DNA of 64,000 bases from Tigriopus japonicus (Eukaryota; Arthropoda; Copepoda; Harpacticoida; Harpacticidae): positions 7,279,265 through 7,343,264 of the forward strand of contig CM021319.1 in the NCBI GenBank assembly GCA_010645155.1, given 5' to 3'. Made by a program: the position numbers and the translations under genes. The first letter of the stretch is position 1, and every line of letters begins with the position of its first letter. Shown piece after piece: positions 48,419-60,994 of the stretch. The notes under the pieces were generated by a model that saw only the letters and a program-made list of their open reading frames with translations, did no database searches and was not told the DNA's origin.

Positions 48419-51400
48419 GTAAAGACCTATCTATGTACCTTCTAATTTCTATCCCACTTTGCCTATTGACACGCATGGATTTTTTCAACTGTTTTTACCA
48501 CTTGTAAGTGTCTCCCGTCTATTGAATGGCTTGGCTCCCAATTTCCTCTAAAGCTTTTTTTCAAAAACGATAGAAAAAGAGAGAGATCTTGTTTCCCACC
48601 GCCACCACCTCAACTTCCGAACAGACAGGGTACACAATGTATGCGTATCGAATATGCTCTGAGACCTTTTGGGGAGCCCACTTTTGTTACCCAAAGAACC
48701 TTCAGCCCTTTTACACATTCATCCAATACTGAAAGAAGGAAAAGAAGAAGAGGACGACAGCGACAACGACGACAAGAAAGAAAGAAGGTTTTTTCCATAT
48801 CTTGCCTCAGACGAAGGCCAATTTTCCATTGGAAAGAAACGGAAGAAGAATTCAACTTTCTTTTCGCAACCGTTCAACTTTCATTCATTTTGAGGGGAAA
48901 GGGAGTAGTGACACGAGCTGGATCTCTCAAAATGTATGCGCCATCATCGTTGTTGGTGACATTGAAAACCTTAGATGGAAATGAAATGATTCCCCTAACC
49001 ACATCTCAAGTTTCTCGAATGAATACGCTGTAATGCAATAACAACAAGTGGAGCCCAACCAAGGAAAAAGCGACAGAAGTGACATCAAATTTTCATGACC
49101 CTCCGACCGGAATATCTCCGTGAAATTAAGGCCTTTGGAGAGGAACCCAGAAGAGAGCTCAACTTCAGTGGAGAGGGAGGGGAAAAAGTTCCAAATGCTC
49201 GCACAACCAAGCCGCCCACGACATACATACAGAGCCTCGTACTTGTATGCTTGGTTGCAGGAAACCAAGATCGAGAAGCGAGTCGAAAAGTCGCGAGTCT
49301 TCACTAACCATTGAGCACAAAAGTCGACGACATCCTGTCCTGAGTATTAGAACCAGAGCTGTATTGTACTACAATGAAAAAAACTTTTCGTCTGACGTCT
49401 CAAAACGAAGTGGACTTTGAGGCATTGTAGCAGTGGTTGCTACAGTGTGTGTTCGGAGAGCGGTGGTTGTGGGCGCTTCGAGATGAACATTTTGTACAAA
49501 TGGGAGAAAATCTAATGGAGGACGACTCGGGAACAACCAACGAACTCTCTTTCCCTCATCGTGCCCATTCATTACGGGCTCTTTGACACAACAAGGAAAG
49601 GCTTTTTTAATATACGTACACTCTTGCTCGACAACTTGACACATGAACGAAGCGTGAATCTAAAGAAGGAAATGATGACGAGTCCAAGGAGAAAGAAATA
49701 CATAGATTTGGGAAAACGGGTGGTCAGTTGTGGATTTCTTTCGGCAAATATTCCAAAGAAGATGATTATTTTTTTTAAAAAAAGAAGAACTGTGATGTAG
49801 TGGAGAGAATACGTGAAAAATGACACTACTTGTGAATTCCGACTACACCAATTATAAAGAACTTATCAAGGTCATTTTCTTTACATGAGTTTTCTTGTGA
49901 CTTGGACGATGAATACTTAAAGGTTCAATCAAGGTTCGCTTGCTTGGAGTACGTACATAAAGTAGAATCAAGTAAGATCATGGGTCCTTTTATTCTCAGA
50001 TTATAAGTAAGCCCTGGTGATACAGGGCTATTTGAATTGAGAATGATCCTTGAGTAAACTCTCAGTTGCGTTTCAAAGGCTGCCAATGAACAGAGAATAT
50101 ACTAGACGACCATTAGATTAAATTGACTTTATTTGGGTATGTTCAAGGTATTTGATTTAAGTGCGTTAATGACTGCAAGGACCCTAAATTTTAACTGATT
50201 CCGATACACTCTGGATTTTCACTTAATCAGGAACCACCGTACTTCGGGACAAATTACAAATAAATAAAAAACGCCTTGGATCCAAGCATTGTACTAAAAT
50301 GTGAGGTTTTTGCAACAAAGATATTGCTCCCTTGAATTTTCATTGTTCTGATTTGGCCCAAGCTGTATCTTGAAATCAACCATGGTTTGAGCCATCCTTG
50401 ACCTATTGATCAAAGAAAACACGCCAAGCATAATGGCTTTATCAATATTTAGTCTGCTCCTTTCGGCCTTCTCTCAGAATGTGACAACCCTGTGCCAAAG
50501 AATTGGAAATGTTTGATGCATATTTATGACAACCTCCTTTTCTATTTGCAGTGATGAAACAGCGGACGAGGTCCTATCAAGGAAGGGGATACGAGGGAAC
50601 ATCTCTTCCATTGGCAGTAATCGGTCCAAGGAGTCCCAGGAAATCGCCTACGCTCCCAGCTCATTGCTAAAAACTCGTGCCTCGGCCAATTCACTTTATG
50701 CCATTCATCAGCGAAAGGTTAGTTGCGTGCCATCAATAGTAGATGGGACGATCAGAGATGTCCGTGTATCTTAAAGGGGATTATTCATTCGCATTTAGCT
50801 TTATCACGCTCCGATGAAGTCTTCAAGCCTAGATTCTGAGAGAAGGCAGAAAGAAGCAGACGAGATATTGATAAAGCCATCATGCTTGGCGTGCTTTGAT
50901 CAACAAGCATGAAAATAGGGACCACAAAGGTCGGATAAAAGGCTTTTCACACGGTGTTAGGGAGCTACGTCCACCCCACCCACAAGTGCTTGTGAGCATG
51001 AGTTGTGCAAGGCCACCCATAACTTAATTTCTGCTCCCTTTTTGGCTCATATGGGTGAATTATGGATGCCACAATGAAAAGCCCCAGCTTGATCCCTGTC
51101 AATTCTTGGGGTTAGAGATTCCGAAGATTGTTTAGATTCCCAAATATAGCCATGAAGAACCTTCTTTATGCAAAGAAAGATCTTGGAATGTTGTAAACTT
51201 GAATTATATATCCTTAGGACTAAACTGGCTTTAGATAACCACACATTACTTCAGTCACATAAATGTTGAAGGTCTTTACTTGATTTCATGCCAATTTAAC
51301 ATTGCTAATTTTGGAGGATTCTTTATGCATTTTTAACAAAAAAAAAGCTAGCTTTGGACAACGCTAGATAGAATATTATCCTTCTATCAGGTCATTTATG

Positions 51401-53621
51401 GTAATGGAAACATCAATGAGTATATCCGTTTGAAAGTGAGTAGAGCACTTTAAACTTGTAGCTACAAACGGTACATCTCATATTCAAGTCTAGACTTTTG
51501 GTCAAAGATGAAGCTATGGTGTACTCACATAAGCCTATTTATGAGTACGATAAATGTACCACACCCATTTGGACTTCAGTGACTTGGGTAGTTATATGAA
51601 AAAACTTATCTATAGGCCGAAGCCCAAGTTGAAAAAAACCACCAGAAAGAAACCCGTAATGGTGTTTATAATAATTAGCTTCTGCACTTAGACTTAATGG
51701 ACAAGGGTTTTTCAATTTCCCAAGCACTCTAGGCATCTTATAGTGTCGGTTAGAAATACAACAAAGTTTAACTGGTGTTTTTATAGCACTTTGAAGTACC
51801 CTGTAAATCAAAATTGTTTTGAATATAATGATTTGATGTAGATGTTTCCCATACTAGCACCTTGTTAAGGTATATTGGGCACACGTTTCAAGATTTTGCA
51901 AATGAATCTAAAATTCAAAGGGTTTCCGGGTCTATGAACTTGGAATCGTGCGTAAATATAACATGAATATGTCAATAAAAATTAAAAACATGTTCATTTC
52001 TAGCGGAAGTTGTATGCTAAAAGAGTTTGAAGATCCCAAGAAAGGAAGGATATACATTTTTTTTTTCAATCAAACACAAGAACAACAAAGCCCTCTCCTA
52101 ATGACCAAAGAAAGTTGATTCGTAATCAAATCACCAGGTCATCCTTAGTTATTGGCGAAGAGAGAAAGTAGAAGCCCAGAAGACAGACTCTCCCTCCGTT
52201 GAAGAGTCCATCCAACTTGTTTCCAAACTTGCCCTCCCCAAGAAAGCTGAATCGTAGTTTACGTGCCTTCATTGTATGTACTACTTGAGTGTAACATGGT
52301 TAAAGGGCGAGAGTTCCTTTTTTCTTTTCCATTCCAGTCTTCTTGTTTGGGCGCGATTCTGAGGATCTGCAGCTCTTGTATTGACTCAGACCGTGGGATG
52401 GGTGGTGAGGAGGCCTCGAGCGAAGGATACATGACCCCAAGAAGCATTGAAACCCCGGTCCAACTCACATCCAAATGTCCCTCACTTAATCTTATCCGTG
52501 ACCCGTACGCCACAAGATTTCCAATTCTCAGGCCTTCAGCCTCGGTGGAGGAACGACTGCCTTGCAGGCAAATTCAGCAGGGAACAGGAGGAGTAGGAGC
52601 AGGAAATCTACTGCCGTCTCAAATCATGGAGAGGCCTACTTCCGAGGACGTTGGGCGTCCAAATGAAAATATCTACACTATTTTGATTCGATTTCCTCCC
52701 GCTATCAAAAGCCACGACAAACCCACTTCCAACCACGACCACCACAATAATCATAATCCTCAACAGCAACATCAAAGCAGCAGCCTTCAATACTTTTCAC
52801 AACAACAACAACAACCTGTGGTCAAAACTCCATCCATTCAGATATTGTCCGGTCCAACGGAAGATGAGTCTTTGGCTCTTCATTCGGGTCACCATCAAGC
52901 TTACCCTCGGTCTTTGCCAATGGCTCGAAGATTCGACTCCGATCCAACGCATCCACATTCTGCTCATCATCAGCATCATTCACAACAGCAGCAAGCATCG
53001 GGTCATCGGCATGCCTCACATCATGCTGAGAGAGCAGGATTTCATAGTGCGTCGGGAAGTATCAGTCGTTCCAGGACGTCCTCGTCGGAGGCCCAAAGTC
53101 GAGCTAAACAGTACAGACAGAGCTCGCATGACACAGCACTCAATAAATTACCCCCTGATACCAAATTGGTTCCTAGACAACTTGTACGAGCCTCAGAGGG
53201 GGGTGTTGCGGTTGGGGCCAATCCAGGATCACATTCATCGTTGCCCTCGGCCTTGGGCAGCTCGCGCTCGACCAAGGTCAATCAACCAGTGACCAAGGTG
53301 AAAAAGGCCACTAGTGAGAAGAAGCAGGACCGGAAGGCGGCCAAGACTCTCAGTGCGATCCTGTTGGCCTTTATCGTGACATGGACTCCCTACAGTGTGT
53401 TGGTGGTTTTGAATGCCATCTTAGGCAAGCAACTGGCCGACAAGTACATTCCCGACATCTTGTGGCAGTTCTCGTATTACTTGTGTTACATTAATTCCAC
53501 GGTCAACCCTGTCCTTTATGCTTTGTGTAACGCGGCTTTCAGACGAACTTATGTGCGCATCTTGACTTGTCGTTGGGGATCAAGAGCTAGACAGCCTATC
53601 AATAGATACTACTATGGGTAA
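47658..53621 (+). CDS. mAChR: Muscarinic acetylcholine receptor, complete gene (three coding exons)
   Basis: A class A G-protein-coupled receptor for acetylcholine at the plasma membrane. Joining 47658-48418, 50552-50717 and 52338-53621 keeps the frame (2211 bases, 736 aa). All joints are GT/AG (GTAAAG donor, TTTGCAG acceptor; GTTAGT donor, CCATTCCAG acceptor). Visible residues are N57 (1.50), D85 (2.50), the C112-C192 disulfide pair, ligand-binding D119 (3.32) with Y120, and DRY at 136-138. In the C-terminal part are W658 (6.48), Y661 (6.51), Y689 (7.39), Y693 (7.43) and NPVLY at 699-703. ASNASVLNLL.ISFDRYFSVTRPL is the muscarinic signature. The third intracellular loop is about 400 residues long and rich in Gln, His and Ser, as in other invertebrate muscarinic receptors. 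It contains ENIYTILIRFP, also seen in insect muscarinic receptors. Residue 6.52, Asn in mammalian muscarinic receptors, is Ser662, and 5.39 is Ser204 instead of Thr. The B-type (atropine-insensitive) arthropod class is therefore plausible but unproven. N-glycosylation sites are N19 and N184. A paralogue lies downstream at 63309. Confidence 0.93.
50552..50717 (+). CDS. mAChR: Receptor coding exon 2: part of intracellular loop 3
   Basis: 166 bases, from TTTGCAG to AAAG followed by GTTAGT. Completes a Ser codon and adds 55 residues (DETADEVLSRKGIRGN onward), polar with many Ser and Arg, ending in phase 0. No transmembrane segment. Its inclusion is supported by perfect frame joining on both sides; loop exons like this can be alternatively skipped, but skipping this one would shift the frame. 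Confidence 0.75.
52338..53621 (+). CDS. mAChR: Receptor coding exon 3: rest of loop 3, TM6, TM7, C-tail
   Basis: Begins after a long pyrimidine tract ending CATTCCAG; phase 0 fits. Two later AG sites (52371, 52388) would break the frame. The first two-thirds is loop 3 with Gln- and His-rich low complexity (about 52735-53030). KAAKTLSAILLAFIVTWTPY then marks TM6, and LCYINSTVNPVLYALCNAAF is TM7. The short tail holds RILTCRW, whose Cys is a candidate palmitoylation site, and the stop is TAA. Confidence 0.92.
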   Translation, partial: SSCLGAILRICSSCIDSDRGMGGEEASSEGYMTPRSIETPVQLTSKCPSLNLIRDPYATRFPILRPSASVEERLPCRQIQQGTGGVGAGNLLPSQIMERPTSEDVGRPNENIYTILIRFPPAIKSHDKPTSNHDHHNNHNPQQQHQSSSLQYFSQQQQQPVVKTPSIQILSGPTEDESLALHSGHHQAYPRSLPMARRFDSDPTHPHSAHHQHHSQQQQASGHRHASHHAERAGFHSASGSISRSRTSSSEAQSRAKQYRQSSHDTALNKLPPDTKLVPRQLVRASEGGVAVGANPGSHSSLPSALGSSRSTKVNQPVTKVKKATSEKKQDRKAAKTLSAILLAFIVTWTPYSVLVVLNAILGKQLADKYIPDILWQFSYYLCYINSTVNPVLYALCNAAFRRTYVRILTCRWGSRARQPINRYYYG

Positions 53622-53940
53622 AACAAGACACTAATCGAATACAAATTATGCACAAATTCAATGTCATGTGATCAATCTAAGGCCACGAAATATCGTAAAA
53701 CTAACAGAATATCAATACTTATCGACAGTATATATACATACGTACTACTACATGTTGAACTCTATATGTGTGTCCCTTTCCCCAAGTATCTTGGTCCAAC
53801 AAAGACAATTCATGTTCCTCTGCTCATGTTCCTGGTGCAGTTTTCTGATCCCAACTTCCAAGCTCCTTTGACTGGACTTTAAAGGTGAGAAACATCATTT
53901 TGTGAAACAAGCCAGAAAACACCGAAAACGCGCTCAGAAT

Positions 53941-53946
53941 AATAAA
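53941..53946 (+). terminator. AATAAA polyadenylation signal candidate of the receptor gene
   Basis: The first AATAAA after the receptor stop, 320 bases downstream; another is at 54495-54500. Confidence 0.35.
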
Positions 53947-54500
53947 AAAGGCCAAAAACAATGGGCACTCACTGCCACGTTCACTTTGTTCAATCAGACA
54001 AATTTGAATGCCTTCTATTTGAGAAAAACTCCGAATGCCCACCCACCCATTCATTCATTCATTGCTGAGTTTATGCGTCTAGGAAATACGGATACCTGGC
54101 ATTTATCACGGGCTTTATGGGCTCTGAAACGAACAGTATTCGAGTCATACCCTCGGGGTTCATCTAGTGAATGTGCGGTTGTCTAGTTTCATTAATGTTC
54201 GCATGAATTTGACCAAGAAAGCGAAGTGGAGAGAAAGTTGCCGGCAACTTTTCCAGGTCGCTTTCATCTGAATTTTCCCCAAGTCTCCAAAGGCTCTCCT
54301 TCAAAGGCCAAAGAGTAGTAACAAATGGGAGAGCGAGCCTTGTTCAAATTAATTGTCTGTAAATGTGAGTGTATGACCCACCCATGTTAGTTTTGCCGTT
54401 TTAATGAGGTGCATAACGATGCCGATTATTATTGTATAAAACAAAAAAGAAGAACAAACACAACATACACATCACTTAACTCGTATCAGAATGGAATAAA

Positions 54501-55580
54501 GATATGATCCAACCGTGAAAAGCTCAAATGATCCTTACCAATCCATATCACGTTCTAAGCTTGATAGGCAACCCTTCAGTTTTGGTAGGAGAGTACAAAA
54601 GCAAGGCTCCTATTTGAAGATGAATGTTTGGAAACTACTTTCGGAAGATTGAACTCAAATACGTAAGTATGGTTGCTGGAAAAGTGTTGCTATGCTATTC
54701 ACGGCTATCGGTTCAAAAAACACTTGATGGGATCTTTCCTCCTCAAAGTGAAAATAGTTAAAACAAGAAGAAAAGATGTAGCTATTAAAATGTTCCATCG
54801 CTGCGCTCTCTTGAAAATGAGATTGGCAACAAAATTGCAATCAAAAGTTTAGCCTTTTAGCTTTTGCCTTGGGGGAATTTCCTCGTCAAGTCGATTCATT
54901 CTTTGCCTTTTTTGACAAACTACTGAAAGTTTTGGCGAAGAGATTAAGGAATTTATTTATTCTCCTTCAAGAGCCCGTCAGTTGGCCAATGAATGGCTTA
55001 AAAGTAAAGTGAAGTAGTACAATTGCCAGGGTTTATTTCGTTTAAACTTTATGGCTTGTTTTTGCGTGGCCCGCTGGAATTTGTCCCGTGATCGGCAGCC
55101 CATAAAAATGCCAACATACTTTATACCTGCCATTAATATCCTGTGACAACAACGAGCATCCTCGATTCAGCATTCTTGTCACGTCAAGAATTACGAGCCT
55201 CTCTTTTTTCCCTTAGTCTCGAATGTTGACGAAGTCATCATGCACTAGCCTTCCAATCTCACGCTGTCAAGTTTAGACAAGACAATCTTCTATTTATTGG
55301 GAAGCATCTCAAGCGGAACATCCATTTCCCCTTCAAGCCTTGGTTGTTTCACGTTTTCTTAAATTTTCTCGAAGGCCTTCTGGCTTGGGGCAAAATTAGG
55401 GCGATCTTTCTTTGGTCGCATCACTTGGTCCAATGTTCCACACCAAGGTCGACCAACACAGACCAAGAAAAGGAAGGGGGTCTCTATCCACATCCAAATA
55501 CCGAGTCACTGCCTTCCGTCTTCTCAAGTTTCCTCTTCTCTGCCTTATACGTACTGTCGAGGTTACGAACAAATACCACG
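54501..55580. other. Intergenic, nothing recognised
   Basis: No coding or repeat structure that I can support between the receptor 3' end and the mariner-like MITE. Confidence 0.5.
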
Positions 55581-55582
55581 TA

Positions 55583-55818
55583 CAGGGAGGTCCAGCAAAA
55601 GTGGCATGCTATTTTTTTCTCAAAATAGAAAGTCGGTTTTTTTCTTTATGCATTGTAACTTTTTTCTTTAGAGTGGCATGTTTCAGCCTCACTCAATTAA
55701 TGAAATCAACCATCATATCTTTGCAGATATGATTCTTTGTTTGCCCCATGAGTCCACTCTTTTCAAGCAACTAAAACTGAATTGATTCCTAGAGTGCTCA
55801 TATTTTTGGTCCACCCTG
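55583..55818. mobile_element. Mariner-like MITE
   Basis: The left end CAGGGAGGTCCAGCAAAAG and the right end TTTTTGGTCCACCCTG are imperfect inverted repeats (CAGGG.GG.CCA..AAAA). Each is bordered by TA (55581-55582 and 55819-55820), the duplication expected for Tc1/mariner elements. The 236-bp body has no transposase. Confidence 0.65.
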
Positions 55819-55820
55819 TA

Positions 55821-58800
55821 ATAATGAACCTTGGGTTGCGCCCGAAATGTAGTGATCCAATGAGCACCCTGTCGCAACTGCACCACTGTCCGGTTCTTTT
55901 CTTTCCTCCTGAAGGAATAAACCTCGCCAAACCCGAAAGTACGAGGAAGGCCGACTGGCCTTCACCGTTGTGCCTTTCAGGCATGCTCGAATTTCATCCC
56001 AAACACTCGATTTTGCGATTCTCCGTTTGTTTTCCTCCCTGCTTCAAAGAAGCGAGCAAGAAGGGATCCCATCCACTCAACTTGAAATGAAGGCCCGTCT
56101 TCCCTTGGCCAAGGACGGTAAAAGACAGGGTGCGCAAGGATGAGCGCCACAACATGAATGAATCAAGCGTGGTAGTAGACGAGGAAGAATGGGACCGAAG
56201 AAGAGAAGGAGGCCCAAGGACACCTCGTACTCTTGGGTACTATGTGAAGAAGGGGGGGGGGGGGATTCTTTACTGGTCTACGAATGTGGAACATGCAGGC
56301 TCTTAGGGGTAAGAAAAGGCCGTTGAACGAACGAAAGGCACGACCAGGAAGGAGGAAAAGCAAGCTCCGGAGCGACGAGATAGATGATGAAAAACCAAGA
56401 GAACAGATTTGAGCACAGGATGCTTGCACAGGACAATGGGCTCGTTGGCTGATTCGAACTGATAAAGCCATTGATTGGAGGGGCCAACTCTCAGCAATCA
56501 CCGGACCATCGCGCAGTCTTCCCACTAACCCGAACTTATTGACGGCGGCGGTGGTGATGTTGTATTGAAGGCTCGTCAAATCCAAAGAAAGTTGAGACAC
56601 TGGACCGTGATGTGAATGCACCCTGTTTCTGGGGAGATTGTGTGCTGTTCTTTTCGAACTTTCCCTCAATCCAATTTGCTCCTCAATAGGGCCTAAATTA
56701 GAAACCGGATAAAGCGAAAGTTGTGAATGATTTTTCATTCCTTTAGAAGCTAGTTCCATGTTTTGCTGAGGGTAAAAAGGAGTCTAAAGTACGAGAGTGG
56801 GCATCCAAGGAAACGACTCACAAGCACAGTTGTGTTGGTCCAAAAGACTGGCTTGATTCCGCTCAAAATGCAGAAATAGCAGAAATGAAGGTGATCGAGT
56901 CCAACGAAGGTTATTCCTTTATTGGAACAACTGCGCACATTTGGGGACTGTTCCCAAGTTCCAGGTTAGTTGGTGTGGGTGAGTGGACACATGCACTAAA
57001 CTGGTTTGGGTTGGGTTGAGAAAAGGACAGTGAGATCGGGTGAGATCCTGGGCAAATCTTTTTTATGGGCTCAGTTTTGCAAGAGCAGCGATCCATGAAA
57101 AACGAAATTTTGCAATAACCATGGTACCGCTATTTCATTACGGGTGAGCAAATAATGAGAGAAGAAATGGCCCAATGAATGAGTGGATTTTGTTCGAGAT
57201 CTTCCTCTCTTTTGCAATTTTTCTTGTTTCTTTATCCTCCATTTTTTTCATTTCTTGTGGGGTTATCCAGGTCACAAGCGAACCACGAAAAATGACAAAC
57301 ATTTACGCCTATGATAAGAAGGTAAGGTATTATTTTTTTTAGATCAGAGTTCTTCAGACCAATCAAAAAATTGGCAAAATACATAATTCTCAACTTTCTT
57401 CTTGTCAGTTTTTAGGTGACAACACTCTTGTCAATCATAAAATTAAAACTTAGATATTTGCTTTGAAATGAAGAAACCGAGGTGTTACAGGAGAGCTGAA
57501 ATTTTATTCTGCCGAGAGGCCCAATTTTAGCTTCGCCAAACTTTCATTCGTTGAAATCCAGTGAATGGATCCACAACTTTGCGGTCAAAACCCAATTAGT
57601 TTGACTTTTGGACCCAAAATGGAAGCCAATTGGTGTCAACATTTCGACTCTCAGAGAGGTGTAGACCCACAAAGGAATGGCTCCTAGGCCCGATGGTTTT
57701 GGGCTCCCTTGACAGTTCCAACGTCCACTAAAAATCATGTTTAGGTTAAGATGTGGGGCCACCCTAAAAGTTCACTTCGCTTAGATAGAAATCTAATTCA
57801 TTGTTCTTGTTCTTGCACTTAAGTTTGTTGCCAAGTAAGTACTCAAAGTAGCATTACTATGCATTTTTGACGATTTTTGAGGATTTTTAACAAAGGGTCC
57901 AAACTTTGGGTGGAAATTCGTGTTTTCTTCGATAGATCAATTGAAAATACAAATTATCATGATAAAACAAAAAAAAAGAATTCTGGTCGTTGGCTTTTTT
58001 AAACAAGTGCAAGTGAATTAAAAGTTTGGACAGGTGCAGATCAATCATGATAATTAAGGTTTTAGGTTTGTAACTTCATTCTTTCTCCAAGACCAAAATG
58101 AATTTAATGGCAAAATTTATCTCATTTACATGTTTAGGCATTTATTTATTTATCTTGCATTTTTGTCTTTTTATTACTATTTTGGCCAATGCTATCACTA
58201 TTTTTATTTGCTTTTTCCATTTTCGATTTATTTACAATTCTGAACAATTCCAAATAATCAATGGAAAATGAAGTGAAAGGTTCAAGAGAGCTGTTCCAAA
58301 TTTTAATCGGGAATGGATAAAACAAGTGAAAATTTCTCGTGAGAATTTGGACAGCTTCAGTTTTTTTACATTATAAAACCCTCTCGTAAGACGTACATAT
58401 GCCATGAAACAGGTTGAATTTCAAGTGTTGATACTTTGAGGTTGTATTTAGGAAAAATAGTCACTTTTCGTTGGTTCGTTCTTAAATGAAAAAAATCCCT
58501 CTTGGACCTTTTGGATCATATCCCATAACAAGAATACAAAAAAAGATATGAAGATGAAATTTGACATAATGCATTCCTACATGCTAAAAAAACATGCCAA
58601 AACTTAACAAGCATACAGTTGTGAAAGTTAGAGTAAGTTAAAACTCGAGTTTTCTCAGGCAATAATTTTCTTCCGGTCTCTATTCGTGCAAAACGACCTT
58701 AAGGAACGAAACAACCCCACAGATCATATATATGGTCTGTGAACAACCCTATTTCAAGCTTGTCAACCGAACACGCAAACAGGCTACCAATGTTCATGCC

Positions 58801-60994
58801 TCCACCCACCTACCAACCTCAACAGTCCTTGAAGGCTTTAGTCTTGAATATCCACTCAAGCTTGATGGCCTATACACGCTTGATTTATCTCCCGAGTGCA
58901 CCTTCAATTGGACAAAGAGGAAAGAGGGAAGAGGGAAAGAAGGTCTGGCGCATCCAATCCGCATATTAGAACGAACTATTAAGGGACATAAAAACGGCTT
59001 GACAGACACCGACACCCAAACTTATCCAATATGCTACGAGTATTCATTGGACAGGAGAAACAAAGCCCCCGAGAAAAGTAGTTGAGAAAAGCTGGCTGAC
59101 TCACGGTGAAGGACGGGCATTCTCCACTTGAGAAGCTTTTGTTTCCGCTCCCAAGGCTAAGCAATTTGTGAAGGGCTGCTCAATGCCAAATATAAAAGCC
59201 GTTTTTATACCAAAGCTGACGACTCAGGAGAAGAGAAAAAGGCCATCCTCTTGTTTCGTCAGACAATTAAGTTTTTGTTCCGACTCATCAACTCTTAATC
59301 TAGCTTCCCAATGAGGAGCAACGAGACGAAGGACCTTCGTTGTCCCCTACGGCCTTCTCAGAGGAATAGATAGCTCTCCTCACACTTTGTCGATATGAAC
59401 ACCCGAAATGTGCTCTAGTCAAGATGTATTGATGGGTGTGGAACCACAATGAGCGAGTAATGTGCCAATGCTTGCCACACGGAAAAAGTCCATCATCCCT
59501 CTTCCCTAAGGAGGAACTGCTCACAGAAGCAAGTTAGGCAGTTGGGAACGGCGGTGAAGGCGGTGGGTGTGCCATCTCGTGTCGACTCCATTGCTAACTA
59601 CGTACGTAGGGACAGGAGTATGATAGTCCTTCTCAGGATTACACACGCCACTGGGGTTGAATGAAGTAAAAAACTGGCCTTGGCACTGAAGGCTCATCCA
59701 AGTTGGGAATTCCTCAGGGGGGAAGTACCTCGGGTATATCATGGCATTAACAGCAGAGCATTTCAAGCCTACTCAACTAGCCAACCATACACGTATGAAA
59801 GAACAATAATGTCAACACTCAGCACTCATCCTCGGGGAGGTAAAAAAGTTACAAATTATAAAATATAGCAAGCTGGAGACTCAACACAACTTCTTTGTCG
59901 CAGTATGGCAGTCTGTCGTCTGATTTGTAGCTCTTAAGACAAAGTGGAACATGGACAAATTCCGATATTGGAATCACACCACCTTCACCAAGTTCGTCTA
60001 CGAGAACTACAATAGCTCTATGAGCTTCGTTCGTAGCGGTGTAGCTGCAGGGGATCAAAGTGCCCTTGGTTATAGATTGAGGGCTTCAAAGCACTCAGAC
60101 CATTTCATGTTTCTTTTGGGGGGAAAAGCATCGCCAAAAGGACTAAATTTTCCTGGGAGAGAGCCGCTGTCGCCTTCTCCAATTGATGAAAATTTCCCAG
60201 AATGAAGCGAGTCACTCTTTTATGTCAAAGACAATGCCATTCGGCCTCAATTGTTTGGATTCTGAGTAAAGGTGAGCCATCAGTCCATCCAGTTTACAGG
60301 TGGGCAAACTCGTTCCAAAATATAACAAACGACCCCCGGAGTGATCTGCGTTCGATAACCCTGTCATCTCTGTTCTGACTTGGCAGGACACCTCTCCAAA
60401 TAAAAGGACCATACTGGAAATGAAGATCCCCGGCCAAGGTCCCCAAACTCAAGGCCAACGGCAGTATGATGCATCATCAGTTAGAGAACCGATCCCAAAA
60501 GTAAATTGAGCGAGTTGAGTGCCAAACAATACTCTTGGAACAAGCTCGAGCACTACTACTACGTAGTCATAGAATGTGGAGCAGCCTCTTGCACCATTGG
60601 AACAACAACAACCGAACCCATCACAAGAAGTCGTCTTCCAAAAGGCCAAGAAAGATACGAATCTTCGGGGCCTTTTAGACTAGGGCTACACCAGATAACG
60701 ACTCTTTCCAGGCCCAAGGGACAGAGAGTATGAAGGCCCTGTGAGAGAGAGAAAGAGCCAACCAATGTTCTTGGCTCTATATGTTTGTAAACAACATGAC
60801 CCTCGATCGTTTGCGTCAAGGACTCTTAAAGGATCAACAATCTTGTGAGGGAAGCTCAATGACACGAGGGGATTAAAAAACGTGACTTTGCCGAACACGC
60901 TATTGTTTGACACCGGTTTAACATTCAAAATTCATTTCCGTTTTGATCGAGGGTATTAGTTCTCTGTGGTTTCCTACTTGTTTGATTGAAAAAT
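55821..60994. other. Intergenic DNA between the two receptor genes
   Basis: Contains a 13-G run at 56252-56264 and AT-rich stretches near 57.8-58.7 kb. A 198-codon minus-strand frame at 56163-56759 has no domain and crosses the G run, so I do not call it. No other structure seen. Confidence 0.5.
56252..56264. repeat. Poly-G tract (13 G)
   Basis: Thirteen consecutive G, a likely sequencing and replication slippage site. Confidence 0.9.

Noticed and set aside
56163..56759. 198-codon minus-strand frame
   Set aside because: Crosses the poly-G run, has no recognisable domain, and overlaps other frames equally lacking support.
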